DNA from: Neorhizobium lilium | GTDB lineage: Bacteria > Pseudomonadota > Alphaproteobacteria > Rhizobiales > Rhizobiaceae | Length of the DNA: 64,000 nucleotides | Assembly (NCBI RefSeq): GCF_004053875.1 | Contig: NZ_SBIP01000006.1 | Location: 227,804-291,803 of the forward strand | Direction: 5' to 3' | In this document: piece after piece, positions 53,286-62,449 of the stretch | How positions within the stretch are numbered: position 1 is the stretch's first letter | Layout of the letters: each line of letters begins with the position of its first letter | Made by a program: the position numbers and the translations under genes | The notes under the pieces: model-generated | Told to the model about the DNA's origin: nothing | Database searches by the model: none | What the model saw: only the letters and a program-made list of their open reading frames with translations

Positions 53286-54305
53286 ATGGCAGCGACCACG
53301 ATTATATCCGACATTTTCGAGAAGCTCGACAATATAGGCGAGACGTTCATCCAGAACGCCTATGAGGGACTGGCGCTTCAGGTCAATGTCCTGTTCGGGT
53401 CGATGCTGACGCTCTACGTCCTCTGGTGGGGCTACATGATCCTCGCTGGGCGCGATGGCTTTTCGGTGCCGGAAGCGGCTTGGCGGCTCGGCCGGGCGTT
53501 TTTTATCTATTACATGGCGACAAACTGGGCCGCCTTCTCCGCGACACTCTATAAGCTGGTGCAGACCGTGCCGAACCTGATCTCTGACACCATTATCGAG
53601 TCGATTGCAGGCTCAGGCGGAATCCTAGACGGCGGCACAGACGACACCACAGGCGTCGTGAAAATCCTCGATGCGGTATTCGAAACTGCGGGCAAGGTCT
53701 ATGAACAAGTGGCCACTGGCACGTTCGAATATGTCGGCGCATTGATTGGCGCGGTCGTCTTCGTCGTGGCGATGATCTTTATCGCAGTTGCCGCCGCCGC
53801 CATTCTCGCTGCCAAGCTGATGCTGTTCATCACGTTGGCGCTCGCACCAGTGTTTATCATCCTGGCCCTCTATCGCTGGACCTTCCGGTTTACAGATGGC
53901 TGGCTGCTGCTGATGGTCAATCTGATGGTGACACAAACACTGATGATGGCGTTCCTAGCCTTCCTCTATCAGCTGATCGAACTCGCGATCAACACAGCCA
54001 ACAACACGGCGACGGAGAGCAAGCTCTCTTACGTGGCGCCGTTTGTAATCGTTTGCCTGCTTGGAATCGTGGTGTTCCGGTTCATTCCGGCGTTTGCCGC
54101 CGCCATTGTGGGTGGCGCCGCGCTTGGTGCAGGCGACTCGGCCTTTATCGGAGGGCGCCGTTCAATAGCTTTTGCCGACCGTCAGGTAAGCGGGCGGGCC
54201 AGAATTTTGAGAGCTGGTTTGGGAAACCGTAGGACGTCTGCCGACGTGCAGGCTGCCCGCGCTCGTGCAATCCAGCGGGAAACTGAAAAAAATGGACAGC
54301 TCTAG
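53286..54305 (+). CDS. virB6: VirB6 inner-membrane channel protein
   Basis: 339 residues, with five to six hydrophobic spans. Family hallmarks: the LWWGYMILAGRDGFSVPEAAWRLGRAFFIYYMATNW start and LMLFITLALAPVFIILALYRWTFRFTDGWL. It forms the inner-membrane arch component. The C-terminal 60 residues are basic and cytoplasmic. A GGTCG-GCGT-CGACC hairpin follows the stop at about 54310-54323. Confidence 0.92.
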   Translation: MAATTIISDIFEKLDNIGETFIQNAYEGLALQVNVLFGSMLTLYVLWWGYMILAGRDGFSVPEAAWRLGRAFFIYYMATNWAAFSATLYKLVQTVPNLISDTIIESIAGSGGILDGGTDDTTGVVKILDAVFETAGKVYEQVATGTFEYVGALIGAVVFVVAMIFIAVAAAAILAAKLMLFITLALAPVFIILALYRWTFRFTDGWLLLMVNLMVTQTLMMAFLAFLYQLIELAINTANNTATESKLSYVAPFVIVCLLGIVVFRFIPAFAAAIVGGAALGAGDSAFIGGRRSIAFADRQVSGRARILRAGLGNRRTSADVQAARARAIQRETEKNGQL

Positions 54306-54330
54306 GCTGGTCGGCGTCGACCGAAAATAC

Positions 54331-54343
54331 TAATTATAATTAA
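54331..54343. promoter_or_regulatory. AT-rich palindrome TAATTATAATTAA (copy 3)
   Basis: Contains the perfect palindrome AATTATAATT, 17 bases before the small gene at 54360 and shortly after the virB6 stop. The same element recurs at 44011, 47543 and 55089. May start a second transcript for virB8-11 and virD4. Confidence 0.45.
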
Positions 54344-54359
54344 GCGAAAGGAGAGTGCC

Positions 54360-54593
54360 GTGCACCCTTGGGAAGATGACCGTCGCCGGTTCGGCGCCAT
54401 TGATGAGCAAAAGCGCATCAACGAGGAAATGGCCCGGGATGACCGTCGAAGTGGCGGTTCGAGGGGCGGCGTTGGCTACCTGCTTTTTATCGTGGCCGTC
54501 ATCTTCTTCAAACCGTTCGCCGAGTTTTGCGTCGAGCTCTACAACAACATTGCTGGACACGTTCACCATATCGGGACGTTGATCGGCCTTTGA
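54360..54593 (+). CDS. Small membrane protein of the T4SS locus
   Basis: 77 residues from GTG 54360: HPWEDDRRRFGAIDEQKRINEEMARDDRRSG, then one span VGYLLFIVAVIFFKPFAEFC. GAAAGGAGAG lies four to five bases before the GTG. Not recognised as a known VirB subunit; it occupies the place where VirB7 would stand but has no lipobox. Confidence 0.65.
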   Translation: MHPWEDDRRRFGAIDEQKRINEEMARDDRRSGGSRGGVGYLLFIVAVIFFKPFAEFCVELYNNIAGHVHHIGTLIGL

Positions 54594-54606
54594 AGCGGGG
54601 CTTCTG

Positions 54607-54978
54607 ATGAAAACACTCACAACGGCGATAATCTTATTCGCTTTTAGCGCACCGAGTATTGGCTTTGCGCAATCGCCAAGTTCCATCGTTCCAGTCCTTA
54701 AAGGCGCTTATGCGCCTGCATCGGGGGGTTGCGATGCCGCGGCCGCGGCTTTTGTCTATATTGAGGACAAGGATATCGGCGCCAACAAGACCGCCGGCAA
54801 GGTGAAGTCGGTCAAGCACGAAGGCAATTCCTATGTTCTCGACGTCCTATGGGTCGAGGCGGGGTCCGATGAGACAGATGGCGACCGCGATACGGTCGTG
54901 ATCGAGGTAAAGGATACGCGGTCCTTCATCTTTTCAAATACGACCTCCAAGCGTACCCTGATGCGGTGGTGCAATTGA
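54607..54978 (+). CDS. Exported hypothetical protein of the T4SS locus
   Basis: 123 residues with signal peptide (KTLTTAIILFAFSAPSIGFA-QSP). The mature part contains SGGCDAAAAAFVYIEDKDIG and ends MRWCN, so a disulfide is likely. No family recognised. 13 bases after the small membrane-protein gene. Confidence 0.7.
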   Translation: MKTLTTAIILFAFSAPSIGFAQSPSSIVPVLKGAYAPASGGCDAAAAAFVYIEDKDIGANKTAGKVKSVKHEGNSYVLDVLWVEAGSDETDGDRDTVVIEVKDTRSFIFSNTTSKRTLMRWCN

Positions 54979-55088
54979 CTGGCGTAGCGGTCGTGCATCG
55001 GGGCTGACAAAACCCGAAGCCATCCAGAAGATCCCGACCTGTTTCCAAATCGGCATGACCGACTCAGTCCAGGCCCGGCCAGATAATA

Positions 55089-55101
55089 AAATATAATTAA
55101 T
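55089..55101. promoter_or_regulatory. AT-rich motif AAATATAATTAAT upstream of virB8 (copy 4)
   Basis: AAATATAATTAATCA is nearly identical to the copy upstream of the XRE gene (44011). It lies 34 bases before the virB8 start in a 156-base gap. Confidence 0.5.
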
Positions 55102-55134
55102 CATGCCGCAGCGCGGCTGATCGGAAATTGAAAA

Positions 55135-55869
55135 ATGCCCGATGTAGAACTTACTGGATCAAGTCCTGAACCTAATCCACCAGATCTCGGTGCCTACTGG
55201 AAAGCGGGTGCCTCCTGGGAGGCGGAGCTCTATCGCAAGGAACGTCGATCGCGTAAGATCGCCTGGACCGTCGCGACGATCGGGGGGATCTCCACCGTTC
55301 TCAGTCTTTCTGCGCTGAACCTCTTGGTTCCGTTGAAGCAGTTCGAAGCCGTGGTCGTCATTGCTGACAAGACCACGGGCTTTGTGGAAGTGGCGCGGTC
55401 GCTGGACGAGAGCAAGCTTTCCGAGAATGACGCCATCAAAACGGCCAATGTTGTCCGTTACATCCGGGCGCGGGAGACATATGATCCACGTTCATTGAAG
55501 GACAACTACGATCTCGCGCAGCTTTACTCGACAGGGCAGGCGGCGACTGACCTCCGTCACGAGTTTGAGCCATCGAACCCGCAGTCGAAGGACAAGGTCC
55601 TTGGCCGCGAGACCCGTATTTCCACGACGATAAAATCCGTTTCGTTTCTGAATGCGTCAACGGCCACAGTGCGCTTTTCGACAGAAACGCGTCGCGACAA
55701 TACCTTGCGTCGTGAGCACTGGGTTTCGGTCGTTCGGTTTCGCTACACGACGGCGCCGCTTAAAAACGAATATCGCTTCGATAACCCGCTTGGTTTTCAG
55801 GTCGTCGAATACCGGCGTGACCAGGAATCGCTGCCAGAGATACTGCCGGCAGAGAAGGCGGCCCAATAA
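55135..55869 (+). CDS. virB8: VirB8 assembly factor
   Basis: 244 residues: cytoplasmic start (AYWKAGASWEAELYRKERRSRKIAW), one span (TVATIGGISTVLSLSALNLLVPL), then the NTF2-like periplasmic domain (DYNLAQLYS-type motif DNYDLAQLYS, and FRYTTAPLKNEYRFDNPLGFQVVEYR). Nucleates the channel. Overlaps virB9 by one base (TAATG). Confidence 0.93.
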   Translation: MPDVELTGSSPEPNPPDLGAYWKAGASWEAELYRKERRSRKIAWTVATIGGISTVLSLSALNLLVPLKQFEAVVVIADKTTGFVEVARSLDESKLSENDAIKTANVVRYIRARETYDPRSLKDNYDLAQLYSTGQAATDLRHEFEPSNPQSKDKVLGRETRISTTIKSVSFLNASTATVRFSTETRRDNTLRREHWVSVVRFRYTTAPLKNEYRFDNPLGFQVVEYRRDQESLPEILPAEKAAQ

Positions 55870-56648
55870 TGCGGACAGCTTTTCTGACATTAGCCGTGCT
55901 TTCCTCGCTCATGGCAAGCACCTCAAGGGCAGCCGATCCGCGCATCCGTTATATCACCTTCAACAACAACGCCGTGGTGACCGTGCCGGCGGGTCTCGGG
56001 GTATCGACGATGATCCAGTTAGGGAGTTCGGAAGTGATCGAAACGATCTCGGCCGGCGATACGGCGAGTTGGTCGATCGTCCCGAAAAAAGGATCCGGCA
56101 TTCTCTTCGTAAAGCCGCTGCGCGAGAATGCGGAGACCAATATCAACATCGTCACCAATCAGCGGGTCTATGCACTGCTCCTCAAAGGCTCGGCTGCCGC
56201 CGACCTCAGAGCTGCATTCCAGGTCCGCTTCAAATATCCGGACGAAGACGTGAATGCCCGTCTGCTTGCCGCCGCCCAGGAAAGTGCGAAAGACCCGCTC
56301 TTGAAGGGGCTCGATCCGAGCCGGCTCAACTACGATTATGTATTCCGCGGTGACATCAGTCTCAAGCCGCGCGTTGCTTTCGATGATGGCACCCAGATGT
56401 ATCTCGAATTCTCTGGCGAGATTCCGGCCATTTTCGTGGTCGAGGGCAAGCGCGAGGAATCTCTGGTCAATCTTCGTACGCAAGGGAAATACGTCGTGGT
56501 CGACAAGATCGCCGCGCAATTCACGCTGCGCGCCGGCGACAAGTGGCTCTGCCTCTACAATCGTCAGGCCAACCGCCGTTCGTTCGATCTCATCGAAGAC
56601 ACCTATGGTCCGAAGAAGCTTGGGCAAAAGCAGGATATGCAACGATGA
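55869..56648 (+). CDS. virB9: VirB9 outer-core protein
   Basis: 259 residues with a signal peptide (MRTAFLTLAVLSSLMASTSRA-AD). The N-terminal domain starts DPRIRYITFNNNAVVTVPAGLGVSTMIQLGSSEVIETISAGDTASW, the CagX/VirB9 pattern; the C-terminal domain has NYDYVFRGD...VAFDDGTQMYLEFSGEIPAIFVV. Forms the outer-membrane core with VirB10. Confidence 0.93.
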   Translation: MRTAFLTLAVLSSLMASTSRAADPRIRYITFNNNAVVTVPAGLGVSTMIQLGSSEVIETISAGDTASWSIVPKKGSGILFVKPLRENAETNINIVTNQRVYALLLKGSAAADLRAAFQVRFKYPDEDVNARLLAAAQESAKDPLLKGLDPSRLNYDYVFRGDISLKPRVAFDDGTQMYLEFSGEIPAIFVVEGKREESLVNLRTQGKYVVVDKIAAQFTLRAGDKWLCLYNRQANRRSFDLIEDTYGPKKLGQKQDMQR

Positions 56649-58069
56649 GCAACATCGATTTCGACCGTCTCGACGGACAGAGTAACGTCGCCAGCGATCG
56701 CAATGGGCGCTTGGCCAAGCTTGCGCTGCCTTTCCTGCTTGTAGTCGGAGCCGGCATCCTGGCCTACGTGAACTGGCCAAGCGGCCCACAGACCTCAAGC
56801 CTGACCGACGGTACGTCAGAGGCATTCGAGACGTCTAACACTAGCATTCGCAATTTTCCAGACGAACCGGCCAAGCAGGCAGCGGATCCGAATATCGTGC
56901 AGATCCCGGCAGTGGAAGAAAAGAAGCCGGTTCAAGCTTCTGAAGTCGATGTCACGGTCAATGAAGGTCAAGATCTCGAAAAGCTACGGCAGATCGAGGA
57001 GGCCAGACGTCGTGCCGAGGAAGAACGGCTGGCGCGGGAAGAGGCGCGCCGGCTTGCGGAAGAACAAACGCGGCTGGCCGCGCTGGAGGCCAAGCGGCGG
57101 GAGGAAGAAGAGAAAGCCCGATGGGAAAGACTGCGCTCGGAACAGATCGTTCTCGACGGATCCAGTCGCCAAAACCTCTCCGACGCGGACAACGCCGTGA
57201 CGGTCGCCAACGATGGCCAGCTCGTTACGGTCCCGGGCGCTGAATCCGATGCCAACAAGGCATTCCTTGCCCAGTCGGAGAAGCAGACAGCCAGTACCGT
57301 CAAGGCGACGAGATTTGACCGAACCGATGCGCTCGTCGCTCAGGGCACGATGATCCGCGGTTTCCTCGAGACGGCGATCAACACTGACCTGCCAGGCATG
57401 GTGCGCTCCGTGGTTCGTGAAGATGTTCGCTCCCTCGACGGCACTCGCATTCTGATCCCCAAAGGCTCGCGTCTCGTCGGAGAATACAAGTCCGGCCTGG
57501 CGCGTGGACAAAAGCGCGTCTTCATCGTGTGGTCCCGCGTGATCCGTTCCGACGGGCTTTCTGCCGATATTGCCTCACCTGGCGCCGACCGGTTGGGGCG
57601 CGCCGGCCTGACCGGCGAAGTTGATACCCATTTTTGGGAGAGGTTCGGCTCCGCGATCATGCTTTCCGTCATTGGCGGCGCCGCTGAATATGTGGCGGCT
57701 CTCGGCCAGGATACGGCCAGCACCGCCAACACCGTCTCGACAGTCAATCCTGTGACCGGCGCCGTGACCACGATCACGACGCAGCCGAGTGCCACCGATG
57801 CGGCCGCGCGCTCGATTGCAGCTGAAAAATCCTCCGCAATTCTTCAGGACATCGCAAACGAGGCATTCAAGGACAGTCGGAACATCCCTCCGACGATCTA
57901 TGTTCCACAGGGCGAGTCGATCATCGTCTATCTGCGCCGGGATCTCGACTTTTCCGATTTCTATGCCGACCCAGTTCGACAGGAGATGATGCGGCTGAAG
58001 AACGGCGGGCAGATCCGCCGCAATGTCGATCCGACCCCTTATTATCCGATCGCACCGGTCTACAAATGA
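56645..58069 (+). CDS. virB10: VirB10 envelope-spanning protein
   Basis: 474 residues: short cytoplasmic N terminus, one span (AKLALPFLLVVGAGILAYVNW), a periplasmic linker with a striking charged coiled coil (RQIEEARRRAEEERLAREEARRLAEEQTRLAALEAKRREEEEKARWERL, about 118-166), and the TrbI/VirB10 barrel (GTMIRGFLETAINTDLPGMVRSVVREDVRSLDGTRILIPKGSRLVGEY). The linker is alpha-helical rather than Pro-rich as in Ti VirB10. Four-base overlaps on both sides. Confidence 0.93.
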   Translation: MSNIDFDRLDGQSNVASDRNGRLAKLALPFLLVVGAGILAYVNWPSGPQTSSLTDGTSEAFETSNTSIRNFPDEPAKQAADPNIVQIPAVEEKKPVQASEVDVTVNEGQDLEKLRQIEEARRRAEEERLAREEARRLAEEQTRLAALEAKRREEEEKARWERLRSEQIVLDGSSRQNLSDADNAVTVANDGQLVTVPGAESDANKAFLAQSEKQTASTVKATRFDRTDALVAQGTMIRGFLETAINTDLPGMVRSVVREDVRSLDGTRILIPKGSRLVGEYKSGLARGQKRVFIVWSRVIRSDGLSADIASPGADRLGRAGLTGEVDTHFWERFGSAIMLSVIGGAAEYVAALGQDTASTANTVSTVNPVTGAVTTITTQPSATDAAARSIAAEKSSAILQDIANEAFKDSRNIPPTIYVPQGESIIVYLRRDLDFSDFYADPVRQEMMRLKNGGQIRRNVDPTPYYPIAPVYK

Positions 58070-59064
58070 ACCCGTTTCCTTTCCTCGATAAGGCGCTCGA
58101 ACGCCTCAGGCCCTATCTCGCCGACGATCTCGTCTCGGAAATTTCGGTCAACCGGCCGGGCGAAGTCTTCATCGAGCGTCTCGGCGTCAGCGGCATGGAA
58201 CGCGTGCTGGAAGCACAGCTCTCTGCCGAATGGATCCGGAATTTGAGCGAGCGTGTCGCTGGAGCGACCAACCAGGTGGTCAATGAAGAACATCCGATCC
58301 TCTCGGCGTCGCTGCCGACTGGTGAGCGCTTTCAATGCGTTCTGCCGCCAGCAGCACCCGACGGGGGCGCGATTTCAATCCGCAAGCAGGTCATCCATGA
58401 CATCGGGCTCAATGTCTACAAGAGCCGCGGTGCGTTCGCAGAGACCAAAATTGGCAGGCAGCTCAGGCTTTCAGAGGCAGAGGAGGAACTCGCCGGTATG
58501 ATGCGGGGAGACGTGGATGCGATGCGGTTGCTGAGAACGGCGGTGCGATCGCGCGTATCAATTGCCGTATCAGGCGGCACATCCACCGGCAAGACCACGT
58601 TTTTGAACGCCTTGTTGAAAGAAGTCCCAGTCGACGAGCGGATCGTCACGATCGAAGATACCCGGGAACTGAAGCCGGTCACCCGAAATACCGTCGCGTT
58701 GCTTGCCTCGAAGGGCGACCAGGGTCGCGCCAAGGTGACGCCACAGGCCCTCCTCGAAGCGTCGCTGCGCATGCGCCCCGACCGGCTCATGCTCGGCGAG
58801 TTGCGCGGTGCAGAAGCCTTCTCCTTTCTTCAGGCGATCAACACAGGCCATCCTGGCTCGCTGACCACGGTTCACGCCAATTCCCCTTATGCTGCCTATG
58901 ACCGATTGGCACTCATGGTCATGCAGAGCGGCATCACGTTGCAGAAGCAGGAGATCGTCGACTACCTGAAGGATGTCATCCCCGTCGTGGTCCAGCTCGT
59001 TCGTACCGCCGATGGACACCGTGTCGTTTCCGAAATCACGTTTACCAAAGGGGACGGTCCATGA
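58066..59064 (+). CDS. virB11: VirB11 ATPase
   Basis: 332 residues; hexameric traffic ATPase. Walker A GGTSTGKT (170-177), the Asp box IVTIEDTRELKP, Walker B RPDRLMLGELRGAEAFSFLQAINTGHPGSLTTVHANSP. Switches the system between pilus building and substrate transfer. Confidence 0.95.
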   Translation: MNPFPFLDKALERLRPYLADDLVSEISVNRPGEVFIERLGVSGMERVLEAQLSAEWIRNLSERVAGATNQVVNEEHPILSASLPTGERFQCVLPPAAPDGGAISIRKQVIHDIGLNVYKSRGAFAETKIGRQLRLSEAEEELAGMMRGDVDAMRLLRTAVRSRVSIAVSGGTSTGKTTFLNALLKEVPVDERIVTIEDTRELKPVTRNTVALLASKGDQGRAKVTPQALLEASLRMRPDRLMLGELRGAEAFSFLQAINTGHPGSLTTVHANSPYAAYDRLALMVMQSGITLQKQEIVDYLKDVIPVVVQLVRTADGHRVVSEITFTKGDGP

Positions 59065-61184
59065 ACCCTTTTCTCTGGCTGTTCGGCGTGTTGATAGCCT
59101 TGGCGATGGCGGCTTTCGTGGCTTCGCTCGCTTATGCCGGGACGTATTATGCGTTCGACAATTCGATGTCGATGTTCCAGGCCCTGCAGGACGATGTTCT
59201 GGCGTCCTATAAAGCCGCCCGTTCGGATCTGGCTTTCGGCGACTGGCACCGTGCAGGCATCGCCGCGGGTGCCGGTCTGATCGCCGGTGTCGCTATGCTG
59301 GTCACTGTTGCGACCGGCAAGAAGCGGTCTACAGACGCACGCTTTCTCAGCACTCTGGAGGCACGAGCCCTTGGCCTCACCCGCACCGGCGGCGTATTCG
59401 TGGGACGGATCGGCGGCAGCCTGATCAAAGTGCCCGGCGGATCCACGCAGCGCGGATCAGGCAGGCAGCGCTGGACCAAACCAAAGCTGTTGGGGGGAAA
59501 GAAACTCTGGATCGATGGCGATGACGTCGGTGGTTTTGTGATTGGGCCGCCACGGTCAGGGAAGGGCGCTTCCCTGATTGTCCCTAACTGCCTGCTTTGG
59601 CCTGATAGCATCATCGTCCTCGACATGCGCGGGGAAACCTACGAGGCCACCGCTGGCTATCGATCGACGATCTCACGCGTGTTGCGTTTCTCGCCGGCCG
59701 ACGAGAACGGCGACACCGAGTGCTATAATCCGCTCGACTTCGTTGCCATCGATCCGGACCAGCGTGATATCGATATCAACTCGATCGCAACAGCGCTGCT
59801 TCCGACGCCCAAGAGCGACGCCTACTGGATATCCGACGCGCGGGCGCTTTTCGCGGGCGTTACGTCCTGGGTGCTGGAGAATCCGGATATACCCGACAGG
59901 GATAAAAACCTCGGCACGGTCCTCAACGTCGTCGAGGGAGGCGATCAACCCTTGCGAGACTGGCTCTCGGAAGTTGCAAACCCGGAGGTCCGCGCAAGCT
60001 GGATCAGCTCGTTTACCTACACGACAATCGCACGCTTCGCGGTTATGGCGGCAAAACAGTTCGATGGGGTGTATGGCTCGCTCGCCGCAGCGGTGCGCCC
60101 GTTCAAGAACAACAGAATCCTTCGTGCGACGGCTCGTTCATCCTTCGACATACGTGCCATGCGACGCGAGACCATGAGCCTTTATCTGGATTTCCGTATT
60201 CAGCAGGTCGGTTCGATCGGGCCTATTTTCAACGTGCTCATGGTTCAGTTCATGGACTACATGTCGCGCAACATGATGAAGAGTGGCGAGCGCCGTGTGC
60301 TGGTACTGCTCGATGAGTTTCAGAACCTAGGCAAGCTTGAAAACGCGCTCACGGTCGCGACGGTCCTCGGGGGCTACGGCATCCCCTGCTGGTTTTTCGT
60401 CCAGTCGCTGCGCTCCATCGACAATATCTATACGCGTGAGGGCCGGCAGACGCTGGTCAACTCTGCACGGGCTCAAATCTTTCTCGGTGCGCAGGACCCG
60501 GAAGATCAACGCTATGTGTCACAGCTTCTCGGCGAACGGAAAGATGTGACGGTCGATAAGGCAGTCTCGACGGGCGTAACGCTTTTTGACCGTAAGGGCG
60601 CGACGATGTCCCATAAGACAACGATGCGCCCCTTGATGCGTCCCGACGAACTCGGCGCGATGAATGAGACACGTTGCATCATCAAACTTCGAAATCAGCA
60701 GCCGATATTCGGGCTGCGCAACTTCTATTACGCGGATGAGACGTTGCGGAAGCTAGCATGGCTGCCGATCCGCGTGAGAGAGCGAAATACACAGTTGATA
60801 GATACTGACATGGACATCGCGGCAGAAATCTCACGGTCAGGATCGGCGGTCGCAGGTCTGCCGCTGGCAACGAGACCTGGAGCGAACTTTGCAGCAAAGA
60901 GCCCGCATGTGGGCGGCCTGGCAGTATCCGAACCGCCTCGCGCCGTAGCGCCGCCGGTCCTCGGAGAGGCAGGTCAATCCAAACGGGCTCCCCGCTCCGT
61001 TGGGGACGTACCAAAGCCGACCAATCCCGACTTCAAAGCAGCATTGGAAAAAAGCGTCGGCCGCCGAAGTGCCGCCGAAAAGTCGCTCGAAAGAATTGTT
61101 GGCGTTCTGGAAGGCGCCCCCGCGAACAAAAGAGCCGCGAAGCGGATACAACGAGATATTGCGGCAGCCTTGGCCGACGAGTAA
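59061..61184 (+). CDS. virD4: VirD4/TraG coupling protein
   Basis: 707 residues. Two N-terminal spans (LWLFGVLIALAMAAFVASLAYAG and AGIAAGAGLIAGVAMLVTVA), Walker A GPPRSGKG (162-169), Walker B RVLVLLDEFQNLGKLE, and FVQSLRSIDNIY. It brings the relaxosome or effector to the channel. The C-terminal 150 residues are variable and proline-rich. It overlaps virB11 by four bases. No relaxase gene lies in the window. Confidence 0.94.
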   Translation: MNPFLWLFGVLIALAMAAFVASLAYAGTYYAFDNSMSMFQALQDDVLASYKAARSDLAFGDWHRAGIAAGAGLIAGVAMLVTVATGKKRSTDARFLSTLEARALGLTRTGGVFVGRIGGSLIKVPGGSTQRGSGRQRWTKPKLLGGKKLWIDGDDVGGFVIGPPRSGKGASLIVPNCLLWPDSIIVLDMRGETYEATAGYRSTISRVLRFSPADENGDTECYNPLDFVAIDPDQRDIDINSIATALLPTPKSDAYWISDARALFAGVTSWVLENPDIPDRDKNLGTVLNVVEGGDQPLRDWLSEVANPEVRASWISSFTYTTIARFAVMAAKQFDGVYGSLAAAVRPFKNNRILRATARSSFDIRAMRRETMSLYLDFRIQQVGSIGPIFNVLMVQFMDYMSRNMMKSGERRVLVLLDEFQNLGKLENALTVATVLGGYGIPCWFFVQSLRSIDNIYTREGRQTLVNSARAQIFLGAQDPEDQRYVSQLLGERKDVTVDKAVSTGVTLFDRKGATMSHKTTMRPLMRPDELGAMNETRCIIKLRNQQPIFGLRNFYYADETLRKLAWLPIRVRERNTQLIDTDMDIAAEISRSGSAVAGLPLATRPGANFAAKSPHVGGLAVSEPPRAVAPPVLGEAGQSKRAPRSVGDVPKPTNPDFKAALEKSVGRRSAAEKSLERIVGVLEGAPANKRAAKRIQRDIAAALADE

Positions 61185-61229
61185 CCGCCGCTCCTAACCT
61201 CAGCCGGCAGCAGCTAGTGGGCCCATTCG

Positions 61230-61571
61230 CTAAACGGCGGCGAGGGACCGTATCAACGTCGCAAGGTTATTGCGAACGGCATCATCGGGGATTCTGCGTA
61301 TCTGCTCGGCAATCACGTCGGCAGGGTCGCCTGATGACGTTTCCGCAGCGTCAGCAATACCACTGACAAAATCCCCAGGGTTGACGTCCATGAAAGCGCA
61401 TAGACGAAGCATAACTGCCACCGATAGACGGTTGGAGCCGTTTTCATATTTCTGTATCTGCTGAAACGCCACGCCAATATGCGCTGCAAGCTCGGACTGT
61501 TTGAGGCCTTTCTCGAGGCGAGCCATACGCAGGCGCTGGCCGATTGCCAGATTCAATTCGCTGTCCTTCAT
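61230..61571 (-). CDS. XRE-family transcriptional regulator
   Basis: 113 residues: LNLAIGQRLRMARLEKGLKQSELAAHIGVAFQQIQKYENGSNRLSVAVMLRLCAFMDVNPGDFV, the HTH_3 domain common to rhizobial regulators such as those near transfer genes, then an acidic tail (IADAAETSSGDPADVIAEQI). Convergent with virD4 (45-base gap). Confidence 0.88.
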   Translation of the reverse strand: MKDSELNLAIGQRLRMARLEKGLKQSELAAHIGVAFQQIQKYENGSNRLSVAVMLRLCAFMDVNPGDFVSGIADAAETSSGDPADVIAEQIRRIPDDAVRNNLATLIRSLAAV

Positions 61572-61614
61572 TCTTTCCTCGCGCGCTCCCCCTTATGACA
61601 GGCCTGGCCTGCAA

Positions 61615-61809
61615 CTACTGGCTCCTGATATCTGCTTTGCTTATGATGAGCGAGAGCGTCTGCCGCAACTCCCGTCGCTCCGGTTCTGGCAGCCGGCGGA
61701 TTTCACCTTCAATATATGTCGCGATGGCGGCAGGATCGTCGCCGAATTGCCGAGCACCCTGCGCACACAGAACCGCAAATTTCTCCATTGTCTCAAACGG
61801 GCGCGTCAT
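61615..61809 (-). CDS. Small hypothetical protein upstream of the XRE gene
   Basis: 64 residues: RPFETMEKFAVLCAQGARQFGDDPAAIATYIEGEIRRLPEPERRELRQTLSLIISKADIRSQ, a soluble helical protein with good codon use. Same strand and 43 bases upstream of the XRE gene, so likely its operon partner. GGGGGGATTT precedes the ATG. No family recognised. Confidence 0.6.
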   Translation of the reverse strand: MTRPFETMEKFAVLCAQGARQFGDDPAAIATYIEGEIRRLPEPERRELRQTLSLIISKADIRSQ

Positions 61810-61898
61810 ATTTGAAATCCCCCCTGAAAAGTTCGTCCTTCGGTTTTACGGCCTGCTAAAGTTGAATGGACTGGTCCAGAAAACGAGGCCGATCGATA

Positions 61899-62447
61899 GT
61901 GAGCAGATTTCCCGATCTCCGATGCCAAGTCGCAACCACCCCAGACCATGTTCGCGATGCCATGATCCTCAGAAGCATTTGTTTTGTGCATGAGCATGGC
62001 ATCTCGCCCTCCTTTATCTTTGATGGGAACGATCACCAAGCCACGCATTTCGTCTTCTATGACGGAGACGAGCCGGTTGGTTCCCTGCGGATTCGATGGT
62101 TCGCCAAATTTGCAAAGTACGAGCGCACGTGTTTTCGCGAAAAATATAGGCATCCTTTCGTCGTCAAGCGATGCGTCCAGATGACCTTCGATCATGTCGC
62201 CCGCAAAGGCTACACGCAAGTCTTGACGCAGGCTGAGGAACGGCTTGCGCTGCTGTGGACGAGGCTTTTCGATCTTCAGATCACTGATAGCCCAGCAGTT
62301 AAGATTGAGGGACATCCGCATCCATACCTAACGGTTGTGGGTCTTATTCCAGCTTCATCCGATCCGATCACCATAGAAACCAGCAGCGCGGTCCTTTTGC
62401 GTGTTGAAGGCCAGTGGGACGCACCCGGCTCATTCGAAACCGTTTGA
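61899..62447 (+). CDS. GNAT-fold acetyltransferase / acyl-homoserine-lactone-synthase-like protein
   Basis: About 182 residues from GTG 61899 (GAGG about ten bases upstream; an ATG at 61866 has no ribosome site). Segments VRDAMILRSICFVHEHGISPS, HFVFYDGDEPVGSLRIRWF, KRCVQMTFDHVARKGY and LALLWTRLFDLQ fit the autoinducer-synthase/GNAT fold. It lacks the full set of LuxI invariant residues I would look for (RxxxF...W and FDxD), so it is more likely a GNAT enzyme than a true AHL synthase. Divergent from the XRE pair. Confidence 0.65.
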   Translation: MSRFPDLRCQVATTPDHVRDAMILRSICFVHEHGISPSFIFDGNDHQATHFVFYDGDEPVGSLRIRWFAKFAKYERTCFREKYRHPFVVKRCVQMTFDHVARKGYTQVLTQAEERLALLWTRLFDLQITDSPAVKIEGHPHPYLTVVGLIPASSDPITIETSSAVLLRVEGQWDAPGSFETV

Positions 62448-62449
62448 GC

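Noticed and set aside
56019..56825. Minus-strand frame opposite virB9/virB10
   Set aside because: Antisense to the overlapping virB9-virB10 junction, no motif.
61899..62447. Naming the GNAT gene traI/luxI
   Set aside because: The invariant LuxI residues are not all visible, and no luxR-type partner is adjacent.
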